This document shows, piece after piece, positions 48,064-56,393 of a stretch of DNA of 64,000 nucleotides. Each line of letters begins with the position of its first letter. Within the stretch, counting starts at the first letter, position 1. This DNA is from Legionella quinlivanii (GTDB taxonomy: Bacteria > Pseudomonadota > Gammaproteobacteria > Legionellales > Legionellaceae): assembly GCF_003265995.1 (NCBI RefSeq), contig NZ_MVJN01000008.1:62001-126000 (forward strand), given 5' to 3'. The translations under genes and the position numbers were made by a program. The notes beneath the pieces are model-generated. The model saw nothing but the letters and a program-made list of their open reading frames with translations. It had not been told where the DNA came from and searched no databases.

Positions 48064-48213
48064 GACACTGCCATTAAGTAAGGGCTTCTGTCATTCCCGC
48101 GAAGGCGGGAATCTATTCCTCAGTCGGCATTGTGGCTAGCTCAGAGATGGATCCCCGCCTTTCGCGGGGATGACAGTTTAATATATAATTGAGCTTAACT
48201 TAATGGCAGTGTC
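48064..48213. repeat. Nested inverted repeat (outer arms around family A copy 3)
   Basis: Outer arms GACACTGCCATTAAGTAAG and CTTAACTTAATGGCAGTGTC enclose a complete family A element at 48089-48175. A family D remnant (AAAATCCTCTCTCCCTCAGG) abuts the left side. The outer motif also occurs beside the wrbA stop at about 16889 and, degenerate, at 62.04 kb. Confidence 0.85.
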
Positions 48214-48230
48214 TGTGAGCATTATTTTTA

Positions 48231-48857
48231 TCAGGCTGCTTGAGTGCGAGGGCATACACTTTGTATTGATGTTTCAGAATTACAATCTTTTTCCTCTCGT
48301 GTTTCAGCACCAGGCTTCATCAGCGGCATGTTTTTAAGTGCTTTAAGGAAACAAACAGAGTTTTTTCTGGTGGTTTCCAACTGGATAAATCCTGCTTTTT
48401 TATATAGGGATTGAGCTTGTTTAAGCTTGGGTTCCGTACCGGCATAGATTGAGCTATATCCTTTCTCTATTGCCGCCGCCAGGATCTTCTCCAATATTCT
48501 TAAACCAAAGCCCTGCCCGCGAAGCTCCGGCAAAAAATACAGTTTTTCCAGAGCGCAGGTTCGATTGATTAAATCCTCAGAAAAGAATCGGTTGGCATTG
48601 GAATACTTTAAAGAAGCCGCATTGGGCCGAAAACCGCCCCCACCCAAAATGCATTGGGTTTCAGTATCCTCAATCACAAAATAAACGCCTCCCTCTTTTT
48701 GGATGAAACCATAAAGATCGCTGATTCTATCTGGTAAGTTATCAATGTCATAACCGCCAGACCGGCTATCTCGATATCCGTATTCGGTTAAAACATCAAC
48801 GATAATTTTAGCCATACTCGCATTGTCCTCAGGCTTCATTTTCCTGATTATTTTCAT
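48231..48857 (-). CDS. GNAT-family N-acetyltransferase
   Basis: A 208-residue protein. Acetyl-CoA-binding motif A LYFLPELRGQGFGLRILEKI, and the C-terminal YKKAGFIQLE strand of the fold. The last 35 residues are extra and polar. AAGGAG lies six bases before the ATG at 48855-48857. Substrate unknown; the GGGFRPNA segment is typical of small-molecule acetyltransferases. Confidence 0.87.
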   Translation of the reverse strand: MKIIRKMKPEDNASMAKIIVDVLTEYGYRDSRSGGYDIDNLPDRISDLYGFIQKEGGVYFVIEDTETQCILGGGGFRPNAASLKYSNANRFFSEDLINRTCALEKLYFLPELRGQGFGLRILEKILAAAIEKGYSSIYAGTEPKLKQAQSLYKKAGFIQLETTRKNSVCFLKALKNMPLMKPGAETREEKDCNSETSIQSVCPRTQAA

Positions 48858-48981
48858 ACCATTCTCCTTAACAGTACTAAACATCACTTCATGAAATCAT
48901 TCTTCAATCTATGAATAAACTTTTTTTACGAGTTTTGTCTACAATAAAAGGATTGGCCACCAGTAATCTTCTGGAGCAAAT

Positions 48982-49674
48982 ATGCCCTGGACAACGTTGT
49001 TTAAGAAAATAGACGCAATCATCTTTGATTTTGACGGGGTTATTTTTGATAGCGAGTTCCTGCATTACCAAGCCTGTTGCCATGCACTAAAGCCCTTGGG
49101 AACTCCATTGAGCTATGAAGAATATGTTGAGCATTATCTGGGCTTTGTGGATAAGGAAATGTTCCCTCGACTGATCCACAATAAAAACCATAAATTATCG
49201 GCACAAGAGATTGATGACCTGATTGATAAAAAGGTCGCCGCATACACCCAGCTTATCCAGACCCACAATGAATTACCTCTGATTGCAGATTTCGAGGCGT
49301 TTCTTTTTAATGTGATTTCCAGGGTAAATCAGTTAGCCATTTGCAGCGGCTCTTCAAGAGCTGAAATATCAGCCGTGCTTTCCAAAGTCAACGAGGGCAG
49401 ACTGTTGCAATATTTTCACACCATTGTCACAGCAGATGATGTCAAAACGGGAAAACCCTCTCCTGAAGGGTATTTATTGACTGCCAGCAAGCTGAATATT
49501 TCTCCAGAGCGCTGCCTGGTCTTTGAAGATACACCCCATGGGATCGATGCCGCCAAAAATGCCGGAATGCATGTTATTGGCCTGTTAACTACCTATAAGA
49601 ATCATCATATTGCCAATGCGGATCAAATTGCCACAGGCTTCAGGCAATTGCTGGACGAAGCCCACCCGCTATGA
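48982..49674 (+). CDS. HAD-superfamily phosphatase (beta-phosphoglucomutase-like)
   Basis: A 230-residue subfamily IA HAD hydrolase. Motif I DFDGVIFDSE, motif II ICSGSS, motif III KTGKPSPEGY and motif IV FEDTPHGIDAAKNAGM are all present, with a helical cap between I and II. Acts on a small phosphorylated sugar or similar. The ATG is 25 bases into a short leader; monocistronic. Confidence 0.9.
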   Translation: MPWTTLFKKIDAIIFDFDGVIFDSEFLHYQACCHALKPLGTPLSYEEYVEHYLGFVDKEMFPRLIHNKNHKLSAQEIDDLIDKKVAAYTQLIQTHNELPLIADFEAFLFNVISRVNQLAICSGSSRAEISAVLSKVNEGRLLQYFHTIVTADDVKTGKPSPEGYLLTASKLNISPERCLVFEDTPHGIDAAKNAGMHVIGLLTTYKNHHIANADQIATGFRQLLDEAHPL

Positions 49675-49763
49675 TTGAGGGCATTTAGTTGCTTCTCATT
49701 CTATCTTTGCTTAGAATAATCCCTCCTGCATTTCTCTTTAGATCGCCTGCTAAGAGATGGCCA

Positions 49764-49775
49764 CTCGCAAAGACG
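49764..49775. repeat. Half copy of family B repeat
   Basis: CTCGCAAAGACG matches the right arm of the family B elements, without a left arm. Confidence 0.5.
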
Positions 49776-49845
49776 ATTCCCTAGCGATGCTATGGGCTGC
49801 CTTGTCGTTTTTCAGTTAGCTTATCGCCCCATTGGAGATTTCATA

Positions 49846-51774
49846 ATGTTGGTTAAAGGACTATTTTTTATCCTGCTGCAATGCATAATCACACCGTTAT
49901 TTGCACACACTGCCGATGTTCGGCTGCCCAATCCCGAGTTATCATTAATCCAAAAGGCAGAACGTCTTGGTCCATTCAATCAGAAGAATAAACTTAGTTT
50001 TACTCTCTGGCTTAAATTACGTAATCAAACACAGCTGGATCAGATAGTTAAGACTATATACGACCCGCAAAGCCCAGCCTTTCAGCAGTTCCTGAATGCG
50101 GATGAAGTGAAACGTGATTATCTACCCGATGAGAATATGATCAGGGCAGTTACAAGCTATTTTAAGCAAAGAGGCATGCAGGTTGAGCCGCTCTACTCCA
50201 ACCTGAAAATTACCGGAACCGCAGGGCAAATCGAGCAGATTTTTCATATCAGGCTGAATAATTATCGTTACAAAAACAAGATTGTCTACGGCAATGACCA
50301 GGCCCCACTGATTCCTCAGGAAATCGCCGCTCATGTGGCAGGAGTCAGTGGACTGAGCAACATCCCTTATGCAAGCCCAAAACGGAGGTTCAAACCCAAA
50401 GATGTTAATATCGACACCACACATTGGCAGCCAGAGGAAATAAAACTGCTTTGGGATTCGTTTACCCCGGCCGCTCTGCCAACCACCACCTCTTTACAAG
50501 GCGTGTCCGGCAGTCATCTGAGAACGGTCTATCAGCTTAATCAAATTCCCCCGGTTAATGGGGTAGCCATTGATGGAGCTAATCAAACTATTGTGATCAT
50601 CGATGGTTGCGGAAACTCAACCCCAAACCAGATACTGAACCATGTTAATCATTACAATACAGAAAATAGCCTGCCCCAGCTTAATGCCAGTAACTTTGCG
50701 GTAGTCAAGCCTGACGGCTCTCCCTACACCGGCCCCTGTGCAAATCCCAATGGATGGGATGGTGAAATTATCCTGGATATCGACGCCTCACATACCATTG
50801 CTCCCGCCGCCAATATTGTATTGGTGATGACCGATGATGTGAACAACGCAGAAGTAGCGCATGCGCTGACCACCATCACCAGCAACCAATTTTCCATTGG
50901 CGGTTTTTCCAATGCCTATGTGGTATCCAACAGCTGGGATAATGATGTGGAACATCCATTTGAAATGCTGGAAGCCATTTTACAGCTTTCTGCAGCCCAG
51001 GGTTTAAGCGTTAACTTTGCGGCCGGCGACTGCGGTGATCAAACCTATGCCAGCAGTTGGCCATGCACTATTATGGGTGCTGAACCGAGCGTGCAATATC
51101 CGGTCAGCTCAGCTTTTGTAACTGCTGTAAGCGGTACCAGTCTGTTTGTTGACCAATCCTGGAATTATGCCTTTGAAACAGGCTGGGGAACCCGGGTCAA
51201 TGGCTCCTTCTACTCAGGCAGTATGGGTGGAGTCAGCCGCTATCGCAGTGCGCCAGCCTGGCAAAGTGTTATCAGTAATTTTATTGTCGGCGGCTATCCC
51301 CAGGGTACGAATAACAAACGAGCTCTGCCCGATATTGCTATGCTGGGCGACCTTTACACCGGCTTATTAACCTATTCAGACGGCTGCAATCCTTGTTGGG
51401 ATGGTGGCGCCAGCCTGGCAACTCCTTTATTTTCAGGTACACTCACGCTGGTCAATCAGGCGAGAGCGGCTCTGATGGGTAATCCACACCCCCTAGGCCT
51501 CGCCGCCCCCTATTTCTATGTTTATAACGCCAGTTTACTGCAGAACAAGGCGATCAACCTGATTACCCCGCCCCATCTTGTCATCAGTGGAGCAACGCCC
51601 ATCAACGGAGGCCCTGTTTCTGCCTTCAAGTTACACGACCCTTATTTTAATCAGGAGATTGGATTTAATTGGGATTCATCACTCACGATTGTAGAAAATC
51701 AGTTCTGGAATGATGTGGTCGGTGTGGGCTCCCCAAACATCCCTAATTTTGTGCAAATGATGGCTAGAATGTGA
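49846..51774 (+). CDS. Secreted sedolisin-family (S53) serine-carboxyl protease
   Basis: A 642-residue exported protease: signal peptide (about 1-20), a pro-kumamolisin activation domain (about 25-180) and the S53 catalytic domain. Glu307 and Asp311 (GEIILDID), the oxyanion Asp395 (AAGDCGD) and Ser523 (DGGASLATP) form the sedolisin set, so it should be active at acid pH, as in a phagosome. GGAG lies eight bases before the ATG. It overlaps the start of the next secreted protein, implying co-expression. Confidence 0.93.
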   Translation: MLVKGLFFILLQCIITPLFAHTADVRLPNPELSLIQKAERLGPFNQKNKLSFTLWLKLRNQTQLDQIVKTIYDPQSPAFQQFLNADEVKRDYLPDENMIRAVTSYFKQRGMQVEPLYSNLKITGTAGQIEQIFHIRLNNYRYKNKIVYGNDQAPLIPQEIAAHVAGVSGLSNIPYASPKRRFKPKDVNIDTTHWQPEEIKLLWDSFTPAALPTTTSLQGVSGSHLRTVYQLNQIPPVNGVAIDGANQTIVIIDGCGNSTPNQILNHVNHYNTENSLPQLNASNFAVVKPDGSPYTGPCANPNGWDGEIILDIDASHTIAPAANIVLVMTDDVNNAEVAHALTTITSNQFSIGGFSNAYVVSNSWDNDVEHPFEMLEAILQLSAAQGLSVNFAAGDCGDQTYASSWPCTIMGAEPSVQYPVSSAFVTAVSGTSLFVDQSWNYAFETGWGTRVNGSFYSGSMGGVSRYRSAPAWQSVISNFIVGGYPQGTNNKRALPDIAMLGDLYTGLLTYSDGCNPCWDGGASLATPLFSGTLTLVNQARAALMGNPHPLGLAAPYFYVYNASLLQNKAINLITPPHLVISGATPINGGPVSAFKLHDPYFNQEIGFNWDSSLTIVENQFWNDVVGVGSPNIPNFVQMMARM

Positions 51775-53159
51775 GAAGCAAAGTGAACAAATTAAATCAA
51801 CTATTCAAAGTCTTAAGCCTGTTAACTTTATCTCTCGTAAGCAATCTGGCACTAGCCGGCTCGCCAGTATTCACCATGATTCCGCAAACACCAGTGGTTT
51901 TGCAATTAGTAAGCGGTGAGACAGCCATTGTTAAATATCTGGTGACTAACCAGTCGCTCAAACCGCACACTATTACAATGAAACCTATCGCCGGTGTCAT
52001 TCAACTAACTGATGCCGGCAGTTGTTCGAATCCTTTTACCCTGACCGCCAGACAATCCTGTATTCTAAGTTTGCAGATTATTGCCAGTCAGATCCCCGGC
52101 AAAATCAATGAAGGGCCGATTATTTGTCAGATAGCGCCTGACGGGAATCCCAGTCCACTGCTTTGTAATCAACCCAGTTCTGCTAACAGCCTGAATATCA
52201 GCGTACAGGCAGCAAATCAATACTCAGTGAACATCAGCGCCGGCTCTGGCGGCAGTGTCTCTCCCAGCGGCACTCAAGCGGTTTACAGCGGCGCAAGTCT
52301 GCCATTGTATGCCAATCCAGCCCCGGGATTTTCTGTTTATCAGTGGCTTGTCGATGGCTCGGTAGTTCAAATGGGCGGCAGCAATTTTACACTGACTAAT
52401 ATCATCGCTAATCATCAGGTTTCAGTCAGTTTTACCAGCAATCCTGTTTTTTTTAGCGGCGCTCAAAACGGCAATATCTATTATTCATTTACTGGCGGCT
52501 TAAGCTGGAGTGCAACGGCACAAATGCCAGGCGCCGGCAGTCCGGTCAATAGTTTATGGATCAACCCGCTGGTGATGTATTCAGGGAATGCCAATGGCTT
52601 TATTTATTACTCCTTAAATAATGGGAATAGCTGGCAGCAAACCGCCTCTCCCGATGGCAGCGCCATTAACGCGGTGTTTGTACTAAATAATCAGCTGTAT
52701 GCAGGAACCGCCAGTGGTTTTATTTACTATTCCGTCAATAATGGCAGCAACTGGAATCTTCTCTCTTCTCCGGATGGAAGCGCGGTAAACGCTCTGTTTT
52801 TAACTACCAGTGCCTTTTATGCTGGAACCAGTAATGGGAATGTCTATTATTCCTCCAATAACGGCATCAGCTGGACTGCAATCAATGGTTTGGTAGATGG
52901 CAGCCCGGTTAAGGGCGTTTATGTTGCGAATAACAGTCTGTTTACGAACACAGCAAACGAATATGTGTATTCCAGTAATGCACTTACAGGAGGAGGTAAC
53001 TGGGGAAGTATTGCTCAGACAGTGTTTAGTCTTTTTGTTAATTCATCGGGTCTTTTATTCGCCGGAACTCAGGGAGGCTATGTCTATTCAGTCAGTGAAG
53101 GCCTGGATTTAGGTTTTATTACTTACAGCCCGATGAACGCAGTAGCGGTTTTAAATTGA
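51771..53159 (+). CDS. Secreted protein with YYS...W beta-repeats
   Basis: A 462-residue exported protein: signal peptide (about 1-29), then the about 130-residue module shared with the protein at 36.3 kb (YLVTNQSLKPHTITMKPIAG, SCILSLQI), an InlB-type Gly-rich fold (SAGSGGSVSPSG), and six or so 40-residue repeats (GFIYYSVNNGSNW, then SPDGSAVNALF) like BNR/sialidase-type propeller blades. Translation begins at the GTG that overlaps the protease stop (GTGA), or at GTG 51783. Likely a surface or released partner of the protease. Confidence 0.82.
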   Translation: MRSKVNKLNQLFKVLSLLTLSLVSNLALAGSPVFTMIPQTPVVLQLVSGETAIVKYLVTNQSLKPHTITMKPIAGVIQLTDAGSCSNPFTLTARQSCILSLQIIASQIPGKINEGPIICQIAPDGNPSPLLCNQPSSANSLNISVQAANQYSVNISAGSGGSVSPSGTQAVYSGASLPLYANPAPGFSVYQWLVDGSVVQMGGSNFTLTNIIANHQVSVSFTSNPVFFSGAQNGNIYYSFTGGLSWSATAQMPGAGSPVNSLWINPLVMYSGNANGFIYYSLNNGNSWQQTASPDGSAINAVFVLNNQLYAGTASGFIYYSVNNGSNWNLLSSPDGSAVNALFLTTSAFYAGTSNGNVYYSSNNGISWTAINGLVDGSPVKGVYVANNSLFTNTANEYVYSSNALTGGGNWGSIAQTVFSLFVNSSGLLFAGTQGGYVYSVSEGLDLGFITYSPMNAVAVLN

Positions 53160-53192
53160 AGAATAAATTGCTTAAGCATTAAGCAAACCTGT

Positions 53193-53277
53193 CGTCTTTG
53201 CGAACGAAGTAAAGCAACCCAGATCGAATTTTGAATAAGTAAGGAGCTTGATTGCTTCGCTAACGCTCGCAAAGACG
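53193..53277. repeat. Interspersed palindromic repeat, family B copy 3
   Basis: 85-bp element with arms CGTCTTTGCGAACGAAG and CGCTCGCAAAGACG. The interior contains AATAAGTAAGGAGC, reverse-related to copy 1. Confidence 0.8.
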
Positions 53278-53296
53278 ATTGATGTATCTTAGCAAG

Positions 53297-54136
53297 CTAA
53301 TAGCTCCTCTGTTGCGGAATGATACATTCGGAATCGAGCTTGGGAGCCCATGAGGGATCACTTGTACAATCCTTTTTGTAAAAGACCTGCTGGTAAACTC
53401 GCATATTAACGAACTTCCCTTCTTCATTCTGATCGGAATAGACCCAGAGCGTCGTCCTGGAAGGATCCAGAGCAAATGAACCGTCGGCGGGAAGTTTATT
53501 AGGGAAGTTCTTAAGCAATGGCGTAAAGTCTTTATAAGATATCTTCGACTCGGGTGAACTGAGCCAGGTAACCAGCTTGGCATAATCTTCGGCGGTGGGA
53601 TTTAAACCTTGCTTATCCCAGGCAATTATTACCGAAAATTGTGCCTGGTTACCGCTATAATCAAAAAGCTTTTTCTTGGCATCCGCATTCCATTGAAAGC
53701 TGCTCCAGTATTGGGTTTCTCCATTGTCTGTAGTAATCGGAATTCCCAGGCTTTCGCTAACTTTCAGGATGGTCTGGTAGGGGTTTGAGCTGGGATTGGG
53801 GTTGGGATTACGCGGTGAAACATCCCCGCCCTTGTCGCTGATACTTATTATTTTCCCGACAGGACAGACACAGGCAGGACTTTTGTCCTTGCCGATGCTG
53901 TGCGTATCACCCCATATGTAGTCATTGAATAACCTGATATATAACTCTGCATGCTTCGTTCCTTCAGCAGTTAATGCATGAGGACCGGATGCGGTATCCT
54001 CCGCATGGCGTACCACAAAAACGACAGGCATACAGCCATTGGCATTTCTGAAAGCCCCTGAGGAGCTACAGGCTGATTCGGCAGCTGAGACATCAAAAGC
54101 CATCCATCCTAGAAATAAAGCAATAATGAGTCTCAT
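53297..54136 (-). CDS. Secreted histidine-phosphatase-fold protein, possibly inactive
   Basis: A 279-residue exported protein with a signal peptide (about 1-18). VVFVVRHAEDT gives the phosphohistidine motif RHA. The second catalytic His, expected in the strand now reading SVIIAWDKQGLNP, is not seen (D-K where relatives usually have E-H or similar). Enzyme activity is therefore doubtful. Cysteines at both ends suggest disulfides. Role unknown. Confidence 0.7.
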   Translation of the reverse strand: MRLIIALFLGWMAFDVSAAESACSSSGAFRNANGCMPVVFVVRHAEDTASGPHALTAEGTKHAELYIRLFNDYIWGDTHSIGKDKSPACVCPVGKIISISDKGGDVSPRNPNPNPSSNPYQTILKVSESLGIPITTDNGETQYWSSFQWNADAKKKLFDYSGNQAQFSVIIAWDKQGLNPTAEDYAKLVTWLSSPESKISYKDFTPLLKNFPNKLPADGSFALDPSRTTLWVYSDQNEEGKFVNMRVYQQVFYKKDCTSDPSWAPKLDSECIIPQQRSY

Positions 54137-54267
54137 CTTAAGCTCACAATCTGTTTATCTTCTTAACAGTTTAGCAGATGGCTGGCTGTTCGGAGCTGAT
54201 TCATTTGTCCTTAATTGATGACATAACCAGTTCTTCCAATGCCCTGGTTATGTGGTATTTAAGGGAT

Positions 54268-54780
54268 TTAATCTTTGAATTTTAAAGCATTTACAATCTG
54301 TTGTACGTGAGTATCAATCTCGCCATCATCTGAACTAAGGGAAAATACAGAAGCCTCCTTATACAAACGGTCATGCAGATGATGTCTTTTTTCTAAAAAA
54401 TTCGCATAATTTTCGACTGGCAAAAGAGGACGATTATATGAGATTCTTTCTAATTGAATATTTAAACTGACTTGTAAATAGATAGTGAATTCAGAGGCCA
54501 ATAATTTTCTGTTTTTTTCACTGAAGATAATACTTTCATCAGTAGTAACCACGATATTGTTTTTAGTCATTTGATAAGCCAATATCTCCGACAGGCAATT
54601 TTGAAATGCCTCAGCACCCTGCTCACTGATTATTTCCTCCATGTTTCGGCCAATAGAAGATTCCAGTGCAAAATCTGTACTTATAAATTTCCAGCCAAGC
54701 TCTTTGGCTAGTGCTTGCGCCAAAACACCCTTTCCGGCACCAGAATGGCCAATAATGAAAATGCGTTTACGCTCTGCCAT
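54268..54780 (-). CDS. Shikimate-kinase-like P-loop kinase
   Basis: A 170-residue small P-loop protein. Walker A GHSGAGKGVLAQ, then TDFALESSIGRNMEEII as in shikimate kinases (substrate-binding Asp), and the lid segment RISYNRPLL. The motif GGG of classic AroK is missing, so substrate may differ. The start is set by AGGAGGG eight bases before the ATG; the frame runs 25 codons upstream. Monocistronic. Confidence 0.8.
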   Translation of the reverse strand: MAERKRIFIIGHSGAGKGVLAQALAKELGWKFISTDFALESSIGRNMEEIISEQGAEAFQNCLSEILAYQMTKNNIVVTTDESIIFSEKNRKLLASEFTIYLQVSLNIQLERISYNRPLLPVENYANFLEKRHHLHDRLYKEASVFSLSSDDGEIDTHVQQIVNALKFKD

Positions 54781-54976
54781 GATAATTGCCCTCCTAATTG
54801 ATACTAAAGAAAAGCATTGTAGATCACTCTGAAAAATGCAAGAAAAAATCAACACTACAGTGCCCGAATATATAAAACAGCGGCTTCAAATGAACTGATT
54901 CATTTTCACTAAAAGATCTGATTTATAGCCTACACTTTTCTTGAGCATGCCCATTTTATAGACAAGGAGAGTTACA

Positions 54977-55204
54977 ATGAAAACTAAATTAATAGGTCTG
55001 GTATTCCTGAGCGGCTGTTTTATTGCCAGCCCAATTGCCTTTGCTTCACAAACTTTGAGTACGCAAGGTCAAAGCAGCAACGGCTGCCAGCCTTCCTGTG
55101 CCGGCATTCCGAAAGGACAATGTTCCTGTGTAACCACAAATCATATTAAGTGCTGCGGTAAGAAAACTGATGGCCTCACTTCCAAACCAGCATCTAACGA
55201 CTAA
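54977..55204 (+). CDS. Small secreted cysteine-rich protein
   Basis: A 75-residue precursor with signal peptide (about 1-24, cleavage after AFA). The mature 50 residues contain six cysteines (CQPSCAGIPKGQCSC and IKCCGKK), likely disulfide-linked. AAGGAGAG lies upstream of the ATG. No family recognised; toxin-like or metal-binding roles are possible. Confidence 0.72.
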   Translation: MKTKLIGLVFLSGCFIASPIAFASQTLSTQGQSSNGCQPSCAGIPKGQCSCVTTNHIKCCGKKTDGLTSKPASND

Positions 55205-55210
55205 CATTCA

Positions 55211-55498
55211 GGAGATGGGCAAAATGCCCATAGCCGTCAGGCTAAGAATATCTGATCCCCTCTCCACCGCGCGCAGCGGGGGAGAGGGTTAGGGTGAGGG
55301 GGCTATAAACTAGGTCGCGTAGCGATTCATTAATCATATTTCTGTGGTTATGGTTTATTGCCACAACAAAATAGAATCACTAACGTGATAAATTATTTAA
55401 CCCCCCCCTCACCCTACCCTCTCCCCCACGCTGCGCGCGGAGGAGAGGGGATACCATTACTTCTTAGCCTAAGCGCTATGGGCAAAATGCCCATCTCC
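55211..55498. repeat. MITE-like element with 95-bp terminal inverted repeats
   Basis: A 288-bp palindromic element. Both ends carry GGAGATGGGCAAAATGCCCA, itself a palindrome, followed by shared tracts (TCCCCTCTCC, CCGCGCGCAGCG, GGGGGAGAGGG, AGGGTGAGGGG) in mirror order. The two arms are about 95 bases each and match at most positions, around a 95-base AT-rich centre. No transposase is inside. No clear target duplication was seen. Confidence 0.85.
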
Positions 55499-55581
55499 CC
55501 CTTAGGGATGGTTGTTATATCCATGGCATTTTATGGGCAAAAAAAGTATACTGCGTAAAATTTTTAACAAGTGTATGGCAA

Positions 55582-56376
55582 ATGCTTAAATCCACTATCA
55601 AATTTAAATATGAGTCAAATCCAGATTATTATGTGAGATTCAGGTGCTTAATCGATATCCCTCATCATGATTTTATTAATCAAGTGAATATTTGCATTAC
55701 AGAATATGAAAATACAAAATATGAAAAAAAGACAGTGTGTAACCTCAGCTTGAGAATCCCGCAGTCTTGGTCAGACAGCCCTGAAACACTCAAGAAAACT
55801 AAAGAAGAGGAGGTCTCATCCTGGTTTAATAATGAAGAGAATTTTCTCTCTATTGACGATGAATCAAAGCTGATTTTTGCTTACATAACAGAACAGGAAT
55901 GTGAACAAAAGCTGCAGATTATTCTTGATAAGCTTCCATTCGCTCCTGATGAAGTGCAGAAAATTAAAGGCTTTATTCAGAATAAAATGTATCGAACTAC
56001 TGACGAGGCTTTGACTGATATTGAGAAGTTAATTAAAGAGGAACAGTATGAAGAGGCACTTAAAAAGACATTAACATGTATTGATTGGGGATATGGATGT
56101 GATTTATTACTGGTTGCCGGCGATCAGTTTTTTGAAAAACGCCGTTTTTTGGAAGCGATAGAGTGTTTTTCCAAGGTGCCCTTTGAAAGTACGCAGATAA
56201 AAGCAAAAATAGAAGAGGCAAAAAACACAATCAATGAGGCCCTTCATCAGCAAGCCTCTCTGCAAACACAAATAAAATCCCTTGCAGCCGAACTGAAGAG
56301 ATATAAGAAACAACCTATAGAGATAGTTGGCTTCTTTCCAAGTGAAGAATCAAGCTCACCGAGAATGCCAAAATAG
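55582..56376 (+). CDS. Orphan AT-rich protein with TPR-like and coiled-coil C-terminus
   Basis: A 264-residue soluble protein, AT-rich. The first 110 residues are unrecognised. Residues about 140-215 include TPR-like helices (EEQYEEALKKTLTCIDWG, FEKRRFLEAIECFSKVP) and then a coiled coil (HQQASLQTQIKSLAAELKRY). No signal peptide. It stops 17 bases before the convergent ATP-grasp gene. Effector candidate by composition only. Confidence 0.7.
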   Translation: MLKSTIKFKYESNPDYYVRFRCLIDIPHHDFINQVNICITEYENTKYEKKTVCNLSLRIPQSWSDSPETLKKTKEEEVSSWFNNEENFLSIDDESKLIFAYITEQECEQKLQIILDKLPFAPDEVQKIKGFIQNKMYRTTDEALTDIEKLIKEEQYEEALKKTLTCIDWGYGCDLLLVAGDQFFEKRRFLEAIECFSKVPFESTQIKAKIEEAKNTINEALHQQASLQTQIKSLAAELKRYKKQPIEIVGFFPSEESSSPRMPK

Positions 56377-56393
56377 TTAGTTCAGTGAACCCA

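Noticed and set aside
55211-55498. Long terminator or attenuator
   Set aside because: Arms of 95 bases with repeated end motifs fit a mobile element better than a terminator.
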